A stretch of DNA of 64,000 nt, from assembly GCF_029223525.1 (NCBI RefSeq), contig NZ_JARHTQ010000001.1, positions 186,001 through 250,000 of the forward strand, read 5' to 3'. This stretch comes from Streptantibioticus ferralitis (GTDB taxonomy: Bacteria > Actinomycetota > Actinomycetes > Streptomycetales > Streptomycetaceae). Of the stretch, positions 17,222 to 24,809 are shown piece after piece. The notes under the pieces were generated by a model. The model made no database searches. It was not told where the DNA came from and saw only the letters and a program-made list of their open reading frames with translations. A program made the position numbers and the translations under genes. Numbering within the stretch: position 1 is the first letter of the stretch; each line of letters opens with the position of its first letter.

Positions 17222-18727
17222 ATGCCGAAAACCCGCGCCAGCGCCAGCCCCCTGTACATCCCCCGCAAGTCTTCCCGTACCCAACAGTGCGCCGCGCGAG
17301 CGGAGTTCGCCGCCGCGCGTCGCCAAGCCCGCCACGCTGCAACGGCCCGCAAGCAGCACGCCGTCCAAGGTGTCGACCCGGAGCTGCGGGCGACCTACCC
17401 CGCATCCGGGCGCCCTGGGCCGGCGTCAGCCCGGGGAGGCAAGCTCCGGCTGCCAGCGCACCGGATGACCACCGCCACGGCCAGCGGCGCGTACCCCTTC
17501 CTCGCCGAAGGCGGCCTGGGTGCGGAAGGAATCTTCATCGGGCGCGACGTACATGCCGAGGCAGCGTTTTGCTACGACCCCTTCAGCCTGTACAACAGCG
17601 GCCGACTCGACGGATTCACCAACCCCAACGCGGTGTTGGCCGGAATCATCGGCATGGGCAAGTCCGCCCTGGCCAAGAGCATCGCGACCCGAGCAATCGC
17701 CCACGGCTACCGCATCTACGTCCCCTGCGACCCCAAAGGCGAATGGACCGACCTCGCTCAGGCCCTCGGCGGCTACACCATCGCCCTCGGCCCCGGCCTG
17801 CCAGGACGGTTGAACCCGCTCGACGCCCCGGCCCGACCGGCCGGTGTGAACGAATGTGACTGGGCCAGCGAGGTCCGCAAGCGCCGCTTGCTGCTCCTCA
17901 GCAGCCTGGCCCGCACCGTACTCAAGCGCGACTTGCGGCCGATGGAACACACCGCGCTCGACCTCGCCCTCGACCTGGTCGTCGCCAACGCCCAGACACG
18001 CGACACGGTGCCACTGCTCGGCGAAATCGCCCACACCCTCGGCAACACCCAGCTTCTGGATTCCGCGCTCGGCGAGGGAACTGGGCGGATGGGTCCGGCC
18101 GCGCAGGACCTCGCTCACGCCTTGCGGCGCTTGGTCCACGGCGACCTCAGCGCAATGTTCGACGCCCCGTCGACCGTGAAGTTCGACGCGAACGCACCGA
18201 TGCTGTCGATCGACCTGTCCCGGCTCGGCAGCGCTGGTGACGACACCGCCCTCGTACTGGCTATGACCTGCGCCAGTGCCTGGATGGAATCCGCCCTCGC
18301 CGACCCCTATGGCGGACGGCGCTGGGTGATCTATGACGAGGCGTGGCGAGTGATGCGCCACATCGGCCTGCTGGAGCGCATGCAGGCCCAGTGGAAGCTC
18401 TCCCGCGGTCTTGGCATCGCCAACCTCATGATCGTCCACCGCCTGTCCGACCTGCTCTCCGCAGGCGACGCCGGATCACGCGGACGCGTCCTGGCCGAGG
18501 GACTCCTCGCCGACTGCTCCACCCGAATCATCTACCGCCAAGAGCCGGACCAACTCGCCACCGCCGCCTCCCTACTCGGCCTGACCGGTGTCGAGACCCA
18601 AGCCGTCTCGGCCCTCATCAAGGGCCGAGGGCTATGGAAGGTCGCTGGTCGCAGCTTCATCGTCCAGCACCTCCTTCACCCGGCTGAGCGGCAACTGTTC
18701 GACACCGACGCGCGCATGGCCGCCTGA
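17222..18727 (+). CDS. VirB4/TraE-like secretion ATPase
   Basis: The Walker A motif GIIGMGKS is at residues 141-148. Walker B is in RRWVIYDEAWRVM, the typical VirB4 form (DEAW). Further features are VPCDPKGEWTDLAQALGG after the P-loop and WKLSRGLGIANLMIVHRLSDL (sensor-like) near residue 400. At 501 residues it covers only the ATPase half of a classical VirB4; the missing N-terminal half is probably supplied by the SCO6880-type protein upstream. The first 90 residues are basic and low in complexity. It powers pilus or channel assembly and DNA transfer. Confidence 0.88.
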   Translation: MPKTRASASPLYIPRKSSRTQQCAARAEFAAARRQARHAATARKQHAVQGVDPELRATYPASGRPGPASARGGKLRLPAHRMTTATASGAYPFLAEGGLGAEGIFIGRDVHAEAAFCYDPFSLYNSGRLDGFTNPNAVLAGIIGMGKSALAKSIATRAIAHGYRIYVPCDPKGEWTDLAQALGGYTIALGPGLPGRLNPLDAPARPAGVNECDWASEVRKRRLLLLSSLARTVLKRDLRPMEHTALDLALDLVVANAQTRDTVPLLGEIAHTLGNTQLLDSALGEGTGRMGPAAQDLAHALRRLVHGDLSAMFDAPSTVKFDANAPMLSIDLSRLGSAGDDTALVLAMTCASAWMESALADPYGGRRWVIYDEAWRVMRHIGLLERMQAQWKLSRGLGIANLMIVHRLSDLLSAGDAGSRGRVLAEGLLADCSTRIIYRQEPDQLATAASLLGLTGVETQAVSALIKGRGLWKVAGRSFIVQHLLHPAERQLFDTDARMAA

Positions 18728-18784
18728 ATCAACCAGCGGAACCGCGACGCAGTTGTCCTCGAAGACCGACACAGGAACACCGCC

Positions 18785-19525
18785 ATGGAACCTGCCGACC
18801 TGACCTTTGGCCGTCATCCCCAGTACGGCATCGTCGCCCGCAACACCCGCGATTTGCCCGCCGGTCAGTGGATACTCGACCGTCTCGACTTTCGCCCCGT
18901 CCCCGGCCATCCCCACCTGTACGCGCTGGCCAACCACTACCGCGACGGCCGGGCACACACCGCCCAAGCCATCGCCATGCTACGCAAGGCTGGCTTCGCC
19001 GTGGACGCCGATGTCGAGTTCGAGCCGATCGAACTCGCCGCGCACGGACAGCAGTTCGTGCACCACGAACCGGTCACGCCCGATGTGGCGTTCGCTGAGC
19101 ACCCGCGGCTCGGCGTGATCGCCGCCATCGACGACCGCGCCCGCGTCGGCGGCGAGCTACTCGAACAGCACGGATGGCAACACAACGCCGAGTTGGACAT
19201 CTACACGCTGCCGAATAACACAGGCCACCCGCAAGCACTCGATCGCGTTGCGGCAGCCACCCTCGCCGCACAACGCGCCGACCTGCTGGTGGCTGTGCAC
19301 CCCGAGCTGGCCCAGGCCGTAACCCACCATCGCGCCGGCCAGTCCGCGATCCTCCGCGCCAGTACGCAGCACGCCCCCATCCAACGGTTTCCAGACGGCG
19401 ATGCCGCAGTCGCCCGCAGTCCCGCGGTGGCCGCCCTGCCCGGCACACCGACAACCCCCGCACCGGCCGCCGACTCTCCGGCACACCCAATCGATCCCAG
19501 TAGCCACATCTCCCGCTCTCGCTGA
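18785..19525 (+). CDS. Hypothetical protein with two tandem related domains
   Basis: The 246-residue protein contains an internal duplication. FGRHPQYGIVARNTRDLPAG (residues ~8-27) corresponds to FAEHPRLGVIAAIDDRARVG (~101-120). Each is followed by a segment ending in a tyrosine-rich strand (GHPHLYALAN versus AELDIYTLPN) and an amphipathic helix. The tail is Pro/Ala-rich. It has no membrane span and no catalytic motif. It is the last gene of the first tra block before the nested island. The ATG is at 18785. Confidence 0.55.
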   Translation: MEPADLTFGRHPQYGIVARNTRDLPAGQWILDRLDFRPVPGHPHLYALANHYRDGRAHTAQAIAMLRKAGFAVDADVEFEPIELAAHGQQFVHHEPVTPDVAFAEHPRLGVIAAIDDRARVGGELLEQHGWQHNAELDIYTLPNNTGHPQALDRVAAATLAAQRADLLVAVHPELAQAVTHHRAGQSAILRASTQHAPIQRFPDGDAAVARSPAVAALPGTPTTPAPAADSPAHPIDPSSHISRSR

Positions 19526-19554
19526 GCCCCAACCCACCAGATGGAGCCATACCG

Positions 19555-19626
19555 ATGTCCGTTGTTGGTAAGTCCGGCTATCAGAAGTTGCGGAATGGTC
19601 CTCCATCCCGTGGAGATCCACGGTAG
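19555..19626 (+). other. Possible start of a tra gene cut off by the nested island
   Basis: A 23-codon frame starts at ATG 19555 (MSVVGKSGYQKLRNG) in the right place and direction to be the next tra gene, and ends at 19626. The 15 bases AAGTCCGGCTATCAG inside it (19570-19584) recur at 21906-21920. It may be a gene start truncated by the insertion to its right, or it may be meaningless. Confidence 0.25.
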
Positions 19627-20529
19627 TCACCGGTCCCGGTAGAGGACTTCAGCTGGCTCCCAGTCCGCGTAGAAGTCGTTTGGTGACTCATCCAGCTTGA
19701 CCTCCTCCGCAAGCCCCTCCAACTCTTCAAGTTCCTCGTGCTCGACAAGCAGGTCGCAGGCCGGGCAGCTGAAGACGAAGGGGGTGAACATGACCGCCCA
19801 CTCATCCTCGTCGACGTGCTTGTCACCACTAAGCCAGCCCTGCGAGTCGCATGCCGGGCAGGTGACGAGCTCGTCGTGTTCGATGTTGCCGCCGGGAGGG
19901 AAGACTCGCGCAATCGCGCCGAGGACGAGCTCGCGTTCCTTCTGGGGCATGTGGCCGTAACGTTCCGTGAAGACATCTTTGGCCCGAGCAAGTTTGCTCT
20001 CCAGCCGGACACGGACAGCTTCCACGTTCTCTTCGAGAAGCCGGTCGTGCAGGGACTCGTAACCGCCCCAGTAGGAGTTGTTGATCTTGAGCTCGACGAG
20101 CAAGGGGTCGATCAGCCGGAGACACGTGGTGAAGACGGCATTGACCTCTGACCGGTCGTACATGCCACTGTGTGCGACGCCGTTACGAGCATTGGCTAGC
20201 GGTCCAAGCGCCCGCTGATCGACCGGCATTTTCTTCCGCAAGATCTTCTGCGCTCGGGCATGGGCTTCGGCCAAGCCGATGGTCTTGACCTGCTCCGCGG
20301 GAACCGAAGCGTGTGACCCGTGACCCGTCGCGTGCAGCAAGGAGTTGAAATCCTTGCCCTCCACTACGAGAGCCGGATGGAGGCTGGCCAGGTATGACTT
20401 GAGGAGATGCTCGGCAGCGATCCCGGCGTGGTGGACCGCCAGGTCATGAGACGACGGGCCTTCGGCGAGCGCGATGAAGGCCGCGATCATCCATTTGCGC
20501 GAAGAGAGCTTGAGCCGTTCCGAGTCCAT
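19627..20529 (-). CDS. HEPN-domain protein with C-terminal zinc ribbon
   Basis: From ATG 20529 the protein has 300 residues. The helical N-terminal part contains ARNGVAHSGMY with R115 and H120, the RxxxxH signature of HEPN ribonuclease domains. HHAGIAAEHLLKSYL is the preceding HEPN helix. The C-terminal part has two Cys pairs (CPACDSQGW and CPACDLLVEHEE) that make a zinc ribbon, and an acidic end. HEPN proteins are often RNA-cleaving toxins or defence effectors, but this motif also occurs in inactive helper proteins. No antitoxin (MNT nucleotidyltransferase) is next to it. A start at 20562 is also possible. Confidence 0.65.
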   Translation of the reverse strand: MDSERLKLSSRKWMIAAFIALAEGPSSHDLAVHHAGIAAEHLLKSYLASLHPALVVEGKDFNSLLHATGHGSHASVPAEQVKTIGLAEAHARAQKILRKKMPVDQRALGPLANARNGVAHSGMYDRSEVNAVFTTCLRLIDPLLVELKINNSYWGGYESLHDRLLEENVEAVRVRLESKLARAKDVFTERYGHMPQKERELVLGAIARVFPPGGNIEHDELVTCPACDSQGWLSGDKHVDEDEWAVMFTPFVFSCPACDLLVEHEELEELEGLAEEVKLDESPNDFYADWEPAEVLYRDR

Positions 20530-20988
20530 GGCCAGGACACTAGGCGGCTGGAGCAGACACATTGTCGGAATTTCGGTGGCACTCAATAGTGCCACGGCGA
20601 CATATGTCCACTTCTGTCTGCCCCAGCGCCGAGCAGGTCGAGGTCGCAACGGCAGCCGTTCTCGCCGTCCGGACTGGCTTTGTACGCGTGACCTGACACC
20701 ACTTGTCGGTCACGGACGACACCACCTGGTGTTGGCGGAGAGCGATGTCGCCGAGATTTGACACCACTTCGGGCCTTGCGGTGGGAGGATCGGTGTTCTC
20801 CTCGTGGTGAGGGGCGCCGATGCCGCCCAAGTCCAAGCCTGAGCGGCCGCCCAGGACTCAGCCGGGAAGTGACGTGCCCACCATTGCCCACGCCCGCTCA
20901 GCCCCGCCTGGCACCAGCCTGCGGTGACCAGGTTGATCGCGTTGCCTGGTCGGACGTACGGCGGCGAGCCGTTCGAGGCGATGGTGTC
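20530..20988. repeat. Intergenic region with TGACACCAC-type repeats (left cluster)
   Basis: This 459-bp stretch has no gene. It contains three short related sites in one orientation: GACCTGACACCACTTGTCG at 20690-20708, GACACCACCT at 20718-20727 and TGACACCACTT at 20759-20769. Inverted partners lie at 21763-21773 and 21827-21845. The arrangement looks like recombinase- or regulator-binding arms at the two ends of a ~1.15 kb module that holds the XRE/membrane pair. Confidence 0.5.
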
Positions 20989-21375
20989 TCAGGTAAGCCG
21001 AGACCAGAAGGCGACGAACGCGATGTAGGTGATGGCGGCGGTGGCCACGAACCAGAAGTACGGATCGCCGCTTCGTCCGGATGCCAGGTCACCGATGAAG
21101 GCGCTGAGATTCCCCACGGTGAGCACCACGCCCGTGCCGGCCCAGGCTCGCCCTGCGATCCGGGCGAAGCGCTCGTCGGGTTCCTTCTCGGTGAGGCCCT
21201 GGTAGGTCTCGCTCCGGCGTCCCAGCAGTACTAAGGCGAGACTGCAGACCGCCAGGATTCCGAACGTCACCAGGCCGAGAGCGAGGTGGCCGCCGACAGT
21301 CGCGGCCACGAGGCAGGCGCCTCCGAGGGCTAGGAAGAAGCCGGGGACGGACCGCCTGGCTGTGTTACTGGTCAT
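20989..21375 (-). CDS. Four-helix membrane protein paired with XRE regulator
   Basis: ATG 21375 overlaps the end of the XRE gene by 11 bp. The 128-residue protein has four hydrophobic segments (FFLALGGACLVAATVGGHLA, LGLVTFGILAVCSLALVLLG, GTGVVLTVGNLSAFIG and YFWFVATAAITYIAFVAFW). The loop between helices 2 and 3 is charged (RRSETYQGLTEKEPDERFAR). This fits small DUF2178-like membrane proteins that are usually encoded next to a short XRE repressor. It may sense an envelope or ligand signal for the partner. Confidence 0.7.
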   Translation of the reverse strand: MTSNTARRSVPGFFLALGGACLVAATVGGHLALGLVTFGILAVCSLALVLLGRRSETYQGLTEKEPDERFARIAGRAWAGTGVVLTVGNLSAFIGDLASGRSGDPYFWFVATAAITYIAFVAFWSRLT

Positions 21376-21577
21376 CTGCTGGGCTCTCATTGGCATGAAA
21401 CATCTCCTCAACGCTGACCTCGAAGAACTTGGCCATGGACAGGGCGAGCGGCAGGGAAGGTGTGTACCGCTCGGTCTCGATGGCGTTGATCGTTTGCCGT
21501 GAGACCCCGAGGGCTGTGCCTAGCTGGCTCTGGGAGAGCTCTCGTGATGACCGCAGTTTCCTGACGCTGTTTCGCAC
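21365..21577 (-). CDS. Short XRE-family transcriptional regulator
   Basis: This 70-residue protein is an HTH almost end to end: LRSSRELSQSQLGTALGVSR and QTINAIETERYTPSLPLAL are the recognition helices. It belongs to the compact Cro/CI-like regulators that pair with a small membrane protein. The GTG at 21577 lies within a few bases of the probable transcription start, so the mRNA may be leaderless. An inverted repeat that covers the promoter suggests autoregulation. Confidence 0.8.
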   Translation of the reverse strand: MRNSVRKLRSSRELSQSQLGTALGVSRQTINAIETERYTPSLPLALSMAKFFEVSVEEMFHANESPADDQ

Positions 21578-21578
21578 A

Positions 21579-21626
21579 TGTAAAGCGTACTTGTCACCCC
21601 TCGGGGGCTGTCAAGCTTGCTTTACA
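21579..21626 (-). promoter_or_regulatory. Promoter and inverted-repeat operator of the XRE gene
   Basis: Two 18-bp arms, TGTAAAGCGTACTTGTCA (21579-21596) and the complement of TGTAAAGCAAGCTTGACA (21609-21626), match at 14 of 18 positions. On the minus strand the outer arm contains TTGACA (-35) and the inner arm a weak -10 (TACGCT, about 19 bp away) just before the GTG. The geometry is that of a self-repressing XRE protein. Confidence 0.55.
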
Positions 21627-21938
21627 GAAGGGGCCGGGCTCGCACGGCGCCTCGGGCACCGTGCTCACCACGCTGGTGGCCAGCCCGGGATGGAAGGGAG
21701 AGTGCATCCCCGACCGCCCCTTGGAAGGCCGCACCCCGCCCGCGAGTGCGGCTCCAGCTCCGAGGTGGTGTCACTTCTCACCGGCATTTCGCGGCACTGT
21801 GATCGACAAGCGCTGTCTGAACTCGTCGACAGGCGGTGTCAGGTCTCGCCTACAAAGCCACCGGACCGTGTTCGGGCAGGAGAACCAGGCCGCAGGCATA
21901 TCGGCAAGTCCGGCTATCAGCAGCGGCGGAACGTCGGG
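21627..21938. repeat. Gene-free segment with right repeat cluster
   Basis: No gene is visible. It holds the inverted partners of the left cluster, AGGTGGTGTCA (21763-21773) and CGACAGGCGGTGTCAGGTC (21827-21845; 17 of 19 match to 20690-20708). It also holds the second copy of AAGTCCGGCTATCAG (21906-21920), just beyond the end of the recombinase gene. Confidence 0.5.
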
Positions 21939-24446
21939 TCAGCGGCGGCTGACTTCCGCGGCGTAGTCAGCGCCAAAGCCCTGGCTCTCTCGGGTCCAGT
22001 TGTCTCCGGTGGACTGGTGGAACCCAAGCAGTCGGCTGATGGCGATGGCGGGCAGTTCCGAGGCGATGTCCATCAGCGACGCGTGGCGCGCGAGCTGCGC
22101 CGGGATGCCGATCGCCTTCAGCCGCCGACCCAGGGTGTTCGGGTTGATCGGCTGTCCGGGGTAGATGCTATGGAACAGCCACTTGGGTTCCTCGAGCGGG
22201 ACAGTGGCCGCGCGGCCGTTGCGTCGCTCGACGAGCTGGCGGATCAGGCCGTCCAGAGGCGCGGGGATCTCAACGGGGACTCGCCCGAGCTTCAGAGCGA
22301 GCGTGTCGCCACGGTCGACGATGTGCTCGGTGGTGAGGCGGCTGATGCGGCCAACGGGCTGGGCGAACAGCAGCAGGAGCAGGCCGGCGGCCCGGTCGGC
22401 GACCTGGAGTTGTTCGCCGTGGACGAGCCGGCGGACCAGGGCCCAGCGTTGGTCTTTACCGATGATGCGGGCGGTGAAGTAGTTGCTGATGACCGGCGCG
22501 GTCAGTGGTCGGCTGTGGCCGCGTCGGCTGGTCCAGAGCAGGAATCCGCGGACCGTGGCGCGGGCGGTGGGGCCGTCGCTGAGCCAGGCGTCCACCTGGT
22601 CCTGGGTGCAGGTGTCCAGGGTGGTGCCGCCGTCGTGGAGCCATTCCAGCAGGCGGGCCACGTTACGGATCTCGATCCGGACGGTCTCGGCCCGGCCGTG
22701 GGTGACCAACTGTCCGGCGGGCATGCGTCGGAGTCTGCGCAGGGGCTGCCAGTTCGTGTAGTTGCGCAGGATCCTGCGCTCCTCGGCGGACGAGACGCGG
22801 GCGATGGTTTTGGTCAACCAGCGTTCCAATAGGGCCAGTTGTTCGTCCCGGGCGGGCAGGGCTCCTGCGGCGACCAGTGCGGCACGCAGGTACTCCACGG
22901 TCCGCGCGGCGGCGAAGCGGTCAAGGACCTCGTGGGTGACCGGCCCGTGCTCCGTCACCAGGGCTTGGAGGACGGCGCGGCGGGCGGGAACCTTGTGGAT
23001 CCAGTGCAGCACGGTGCGAGGCGGCGGCTTCAGCAGCGCCTGGAAGACCGGTTCCAGTTCCGGGCGCACGGGACCGCCCCGCGGGCTGAGCACGTCGCGC
23101 AGGTCAGCGGAGCGCGCGCAGGCGGCGCACCGTCCGTGCCGGTAGAGCCGTTCGACGGACCCGCACTGGGTGCAGGGACGGCGGGCGGCGGGGTGCTTGG
23201 CCCAGCAGGTCTGGCACAGGGGTTCGCCCTCGGGGGTCCGGCCGCTGGTGCGGAAGGTCCCGCCGCAGCCGGCGCAGGGCTTGGGTTTGTTGCCGCAGTG
23301 GCTGCACAACGGTTCGCCGGTGGCGGTGCGGTTGTTGACGCGCCGGTGCTTGCCGCAGCTGGCACACACGGCCTCCTCGCGCTCCTTGGCGCTGCAAGGC
23401 AGGCACTTGGGGGCATCGGTGGCGGCGAAGTAGCAGGGGCCGCGTTCACCGCAGGTCGCGCAGACTGCGGTGGGAATCTCGCGGCAGACGGCGCAGACTC
23501 CACCGTCGTCGGTGCGCGACTTCCTGAAGCGCAGCGCGCCGCAGACGCTGCATGGCCTGTGGTTGAAGGGGTCGTGCTGGCGGCAGGTGCCGCACACGGG
23601 CTGGCCGTCGAACCTGCGACCGCCGATCGGTCGCGAGCGCCCGCACCCGGCGCAGATCACAACCTTGGTGTCGTGCCAGCACAGCCCGCAGCAACGCAGG
23701 CCGTCACGACGCTGTTTGAGGTCGGTGGTGCGCTGGCAGAACGGACACGAGGGGACGACCACGCCGTGGGCGCCGTAATCAATCAGCGCCTGGGCCAGGG
23801 CGGAGATCTTGGGTGGCCCCTCGGCGCCGCGCCCGGTCAGCAGGGCAGGGGTGTCTTCCAACGCCCACAGCAGCCGGAGCTGGCCGGGGCGGGTGGGTTC
23901 AATCGAGCGGATGACCTGCTGCGCGGTCGCGGGCGAGACGCCGAACGGGCCGGCGGCGATCAGCTTGGCCAGTTCCTGGGCCGGGTCTGTGGCGCCCCAG
24001 GGCGGATGGGCCCGGCAACGGGGCCGACCGGCGCGGTCGCGTCCGGCGAGGGTGGTGCTTCCGCAGATCACGCACGGGTTGGCGCACCAAATGCGGCGGT
24101 TCTTACAGGCACTGCAGATGCGTACGCCGTCACCGAGGCCGGTCAGCGGACGCTCACGCCCGAAGTCACCGCAGCGGGGCTGCGCCAGCCTTTCCGCGCC
24201 GGCCTCGCGCAGTGCCCCAACGAGCCGTTCGATCGCGCGTGGCCCTTCGGGACGGCCGGACGTCAGCAGGTCCGGTCTGGCCTGGAGAACTTCGGCGAGC
24301 GTCCGCAGCTGGGGCCGCTGGCGGAAGACCGCCTGGAGCACGGCGGCGACGTCGATCCGCTCGCACGAAGGGTCGGCCGACCGGACGATCTCGCTGATCA
24401 CGGCCTCAGGCTCGGTAGCGGAGCGTGGCAGCTCAGGATCGGGCAC
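21939..24446 (-). CDS. Large recombinase with tandem zinc ribbons and tyrosine-recombinase-like C-terminus
   Basis: The 835-residue protein starts at GTG 24446. From residue ~105 to ~430 there is a run of about eight CxxC-CxxC modules (for example CAGCGRSRPIGGRRFDGQPV and CGTC, CATCGERGPCYFAATDAPKC). After a linker, a core-binding-like helical part (~560-660) precedes a recombinase-like catalytic region. Arg is in PVGRISRL, His/Arg in ARHASLMDIASEL and His in GFHQST. At the expected nucleophile position the motif reads GDNWTRE, so Trp seems to replace Tyr; a later Tyr (GADY) could serve instead. It probably acts with the recombinase at 24810, as TnpB does with TnpA in Tn554. Confidence 0.7.
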   Translation of the reverse strand: MPDPELPRSATEPEAVISEIVRSADPSCERIDVAAVLQAVFRQRPQLRTLAEVLQARPDLLTSGRPEGPRAIERLVGALREAGAERLAQPRCGDFGRERPLTGLGDGVRICSACKNRRIWCANPCVICGSTTLAGRDRAGRPRCRAHPPWGATDPAQELAKLIAAGPFGVSPATAQQVIRSIEPTRPGQLRLLWALEDTPALLTGRGAEGPPKISALAQALIDYGAHGVVVPSCPFCQRTTDLKQRRDGLRCCGLCWHDTKVVICAGCGRSRPIGGRRFDGQPVCGTCRQHDPFNHRPCSVCGALRFRKSRTDDGGVCAVCREIPTAVCATCGERGPCYFAATDAPKCLPCSAKEREEAVCASCGKHRRVNNRTATGEPLCSHCGNKPKPCAGCGGTFRTSGRTPEGEPLCQTCWAKHPAARRPCTQCGSVERLYRHGRCAACARSADLRDVLSPRGGPVRPELEPVFQALLKPPPRTVLHWIHKVPARRAVLQALVTEHGPVTHEVLDRFAAARTVEYLRAALVAAGALPARDEQLALLERWLTKTIARVSSAEERRILRNYTNWQPLRRLRRMPAGQLVTHGRAETVRIEIRNVARLLEWLHDGGTTLDTCTQDQVDAWLSDGPTARATVRGFLLWTSRRGHSRPLTAPVISNYFTARIIGKDQRWALVRRLVHGEQLQVADRAAGLLLLLFAQPVGRISRLTTEHIVDRGDTLALKLGRVPVEIPAPLDGLIRQLVERRNGRAATVPLEEPKWLFHSIYPGQPINPNTLGRRLKAIGIPAQLARHASLMDIASELPAIAISRLLGFHQSTGDNWTRESQGFGADYAAEVSRR

Positions 24447-24455
24447 GACCGGCGC

Positions 24456-24800
24456 CTACTCGGGCACGATCCGGGCCCGCTTGGGCCGCAAATCGCCGAG
24501 CCCGGCATCCTTCCCGGCCGCCGATCCGCCACCGGCCGCGGCGCTGTGACGGCGCCGCGAACCGGCCGCCGCGACGGGCTCGATGAGCTCGTCCATACTG
24601 CAGCCCAGGATGTCGAGCAGGGCCATGAGGGTCTTCAGGCTCAGCCGCTCGGGCCGTTCCACCACCAGGCGGTAAGTCTGGCTGGGCGACAGGTCGATGC
24701 CGCGCTCGGCCAGCAGGGGACGCAGGTCGGTGGTGGAGAACATTCCGCGGGTGGCCATCACTTCCCGCAGATGCCAGCGGTAGTCAAGCTTCGGCGTCAC
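24456..24800 (-). CDS. Small HTH (Cro/CI-like) protein between the recombinase genes
   Basis: The 114-residue protein has an HTH at the front: FSTTDLRPLLAERGIDLSPS, QTYRLVVERPERLSLKTLMA, then LLDILGCSMDELIEP. The tail is basic and Gly/Ala-rich. It is separated by 9 bp from each neighbouring recombinase gene, so the three form one transcription unit. It may regulate the unit or act as the small accessory protein of the recombination complex. Confidence 0.75.
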   Translation of the reverse strand: MTPKLDYRWHLREVMATRGMFSTTDLRPLLAERGIDLSPSQTYRLVVERPERLSLKTLMALLDILGCSMDELIEPVAAAGSRRRHSAAAGGGSAAGKDAGLGDLRPKRARIVPE

Positions 24801-24809
24801 ATCGTCTCC

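Noticed and set aside
21429-22832. Plus-strand frame of 467 codons
   Set aside because: It spans the gene-free repeat region and then runs antisense to the large recombinase. No start signal was found.
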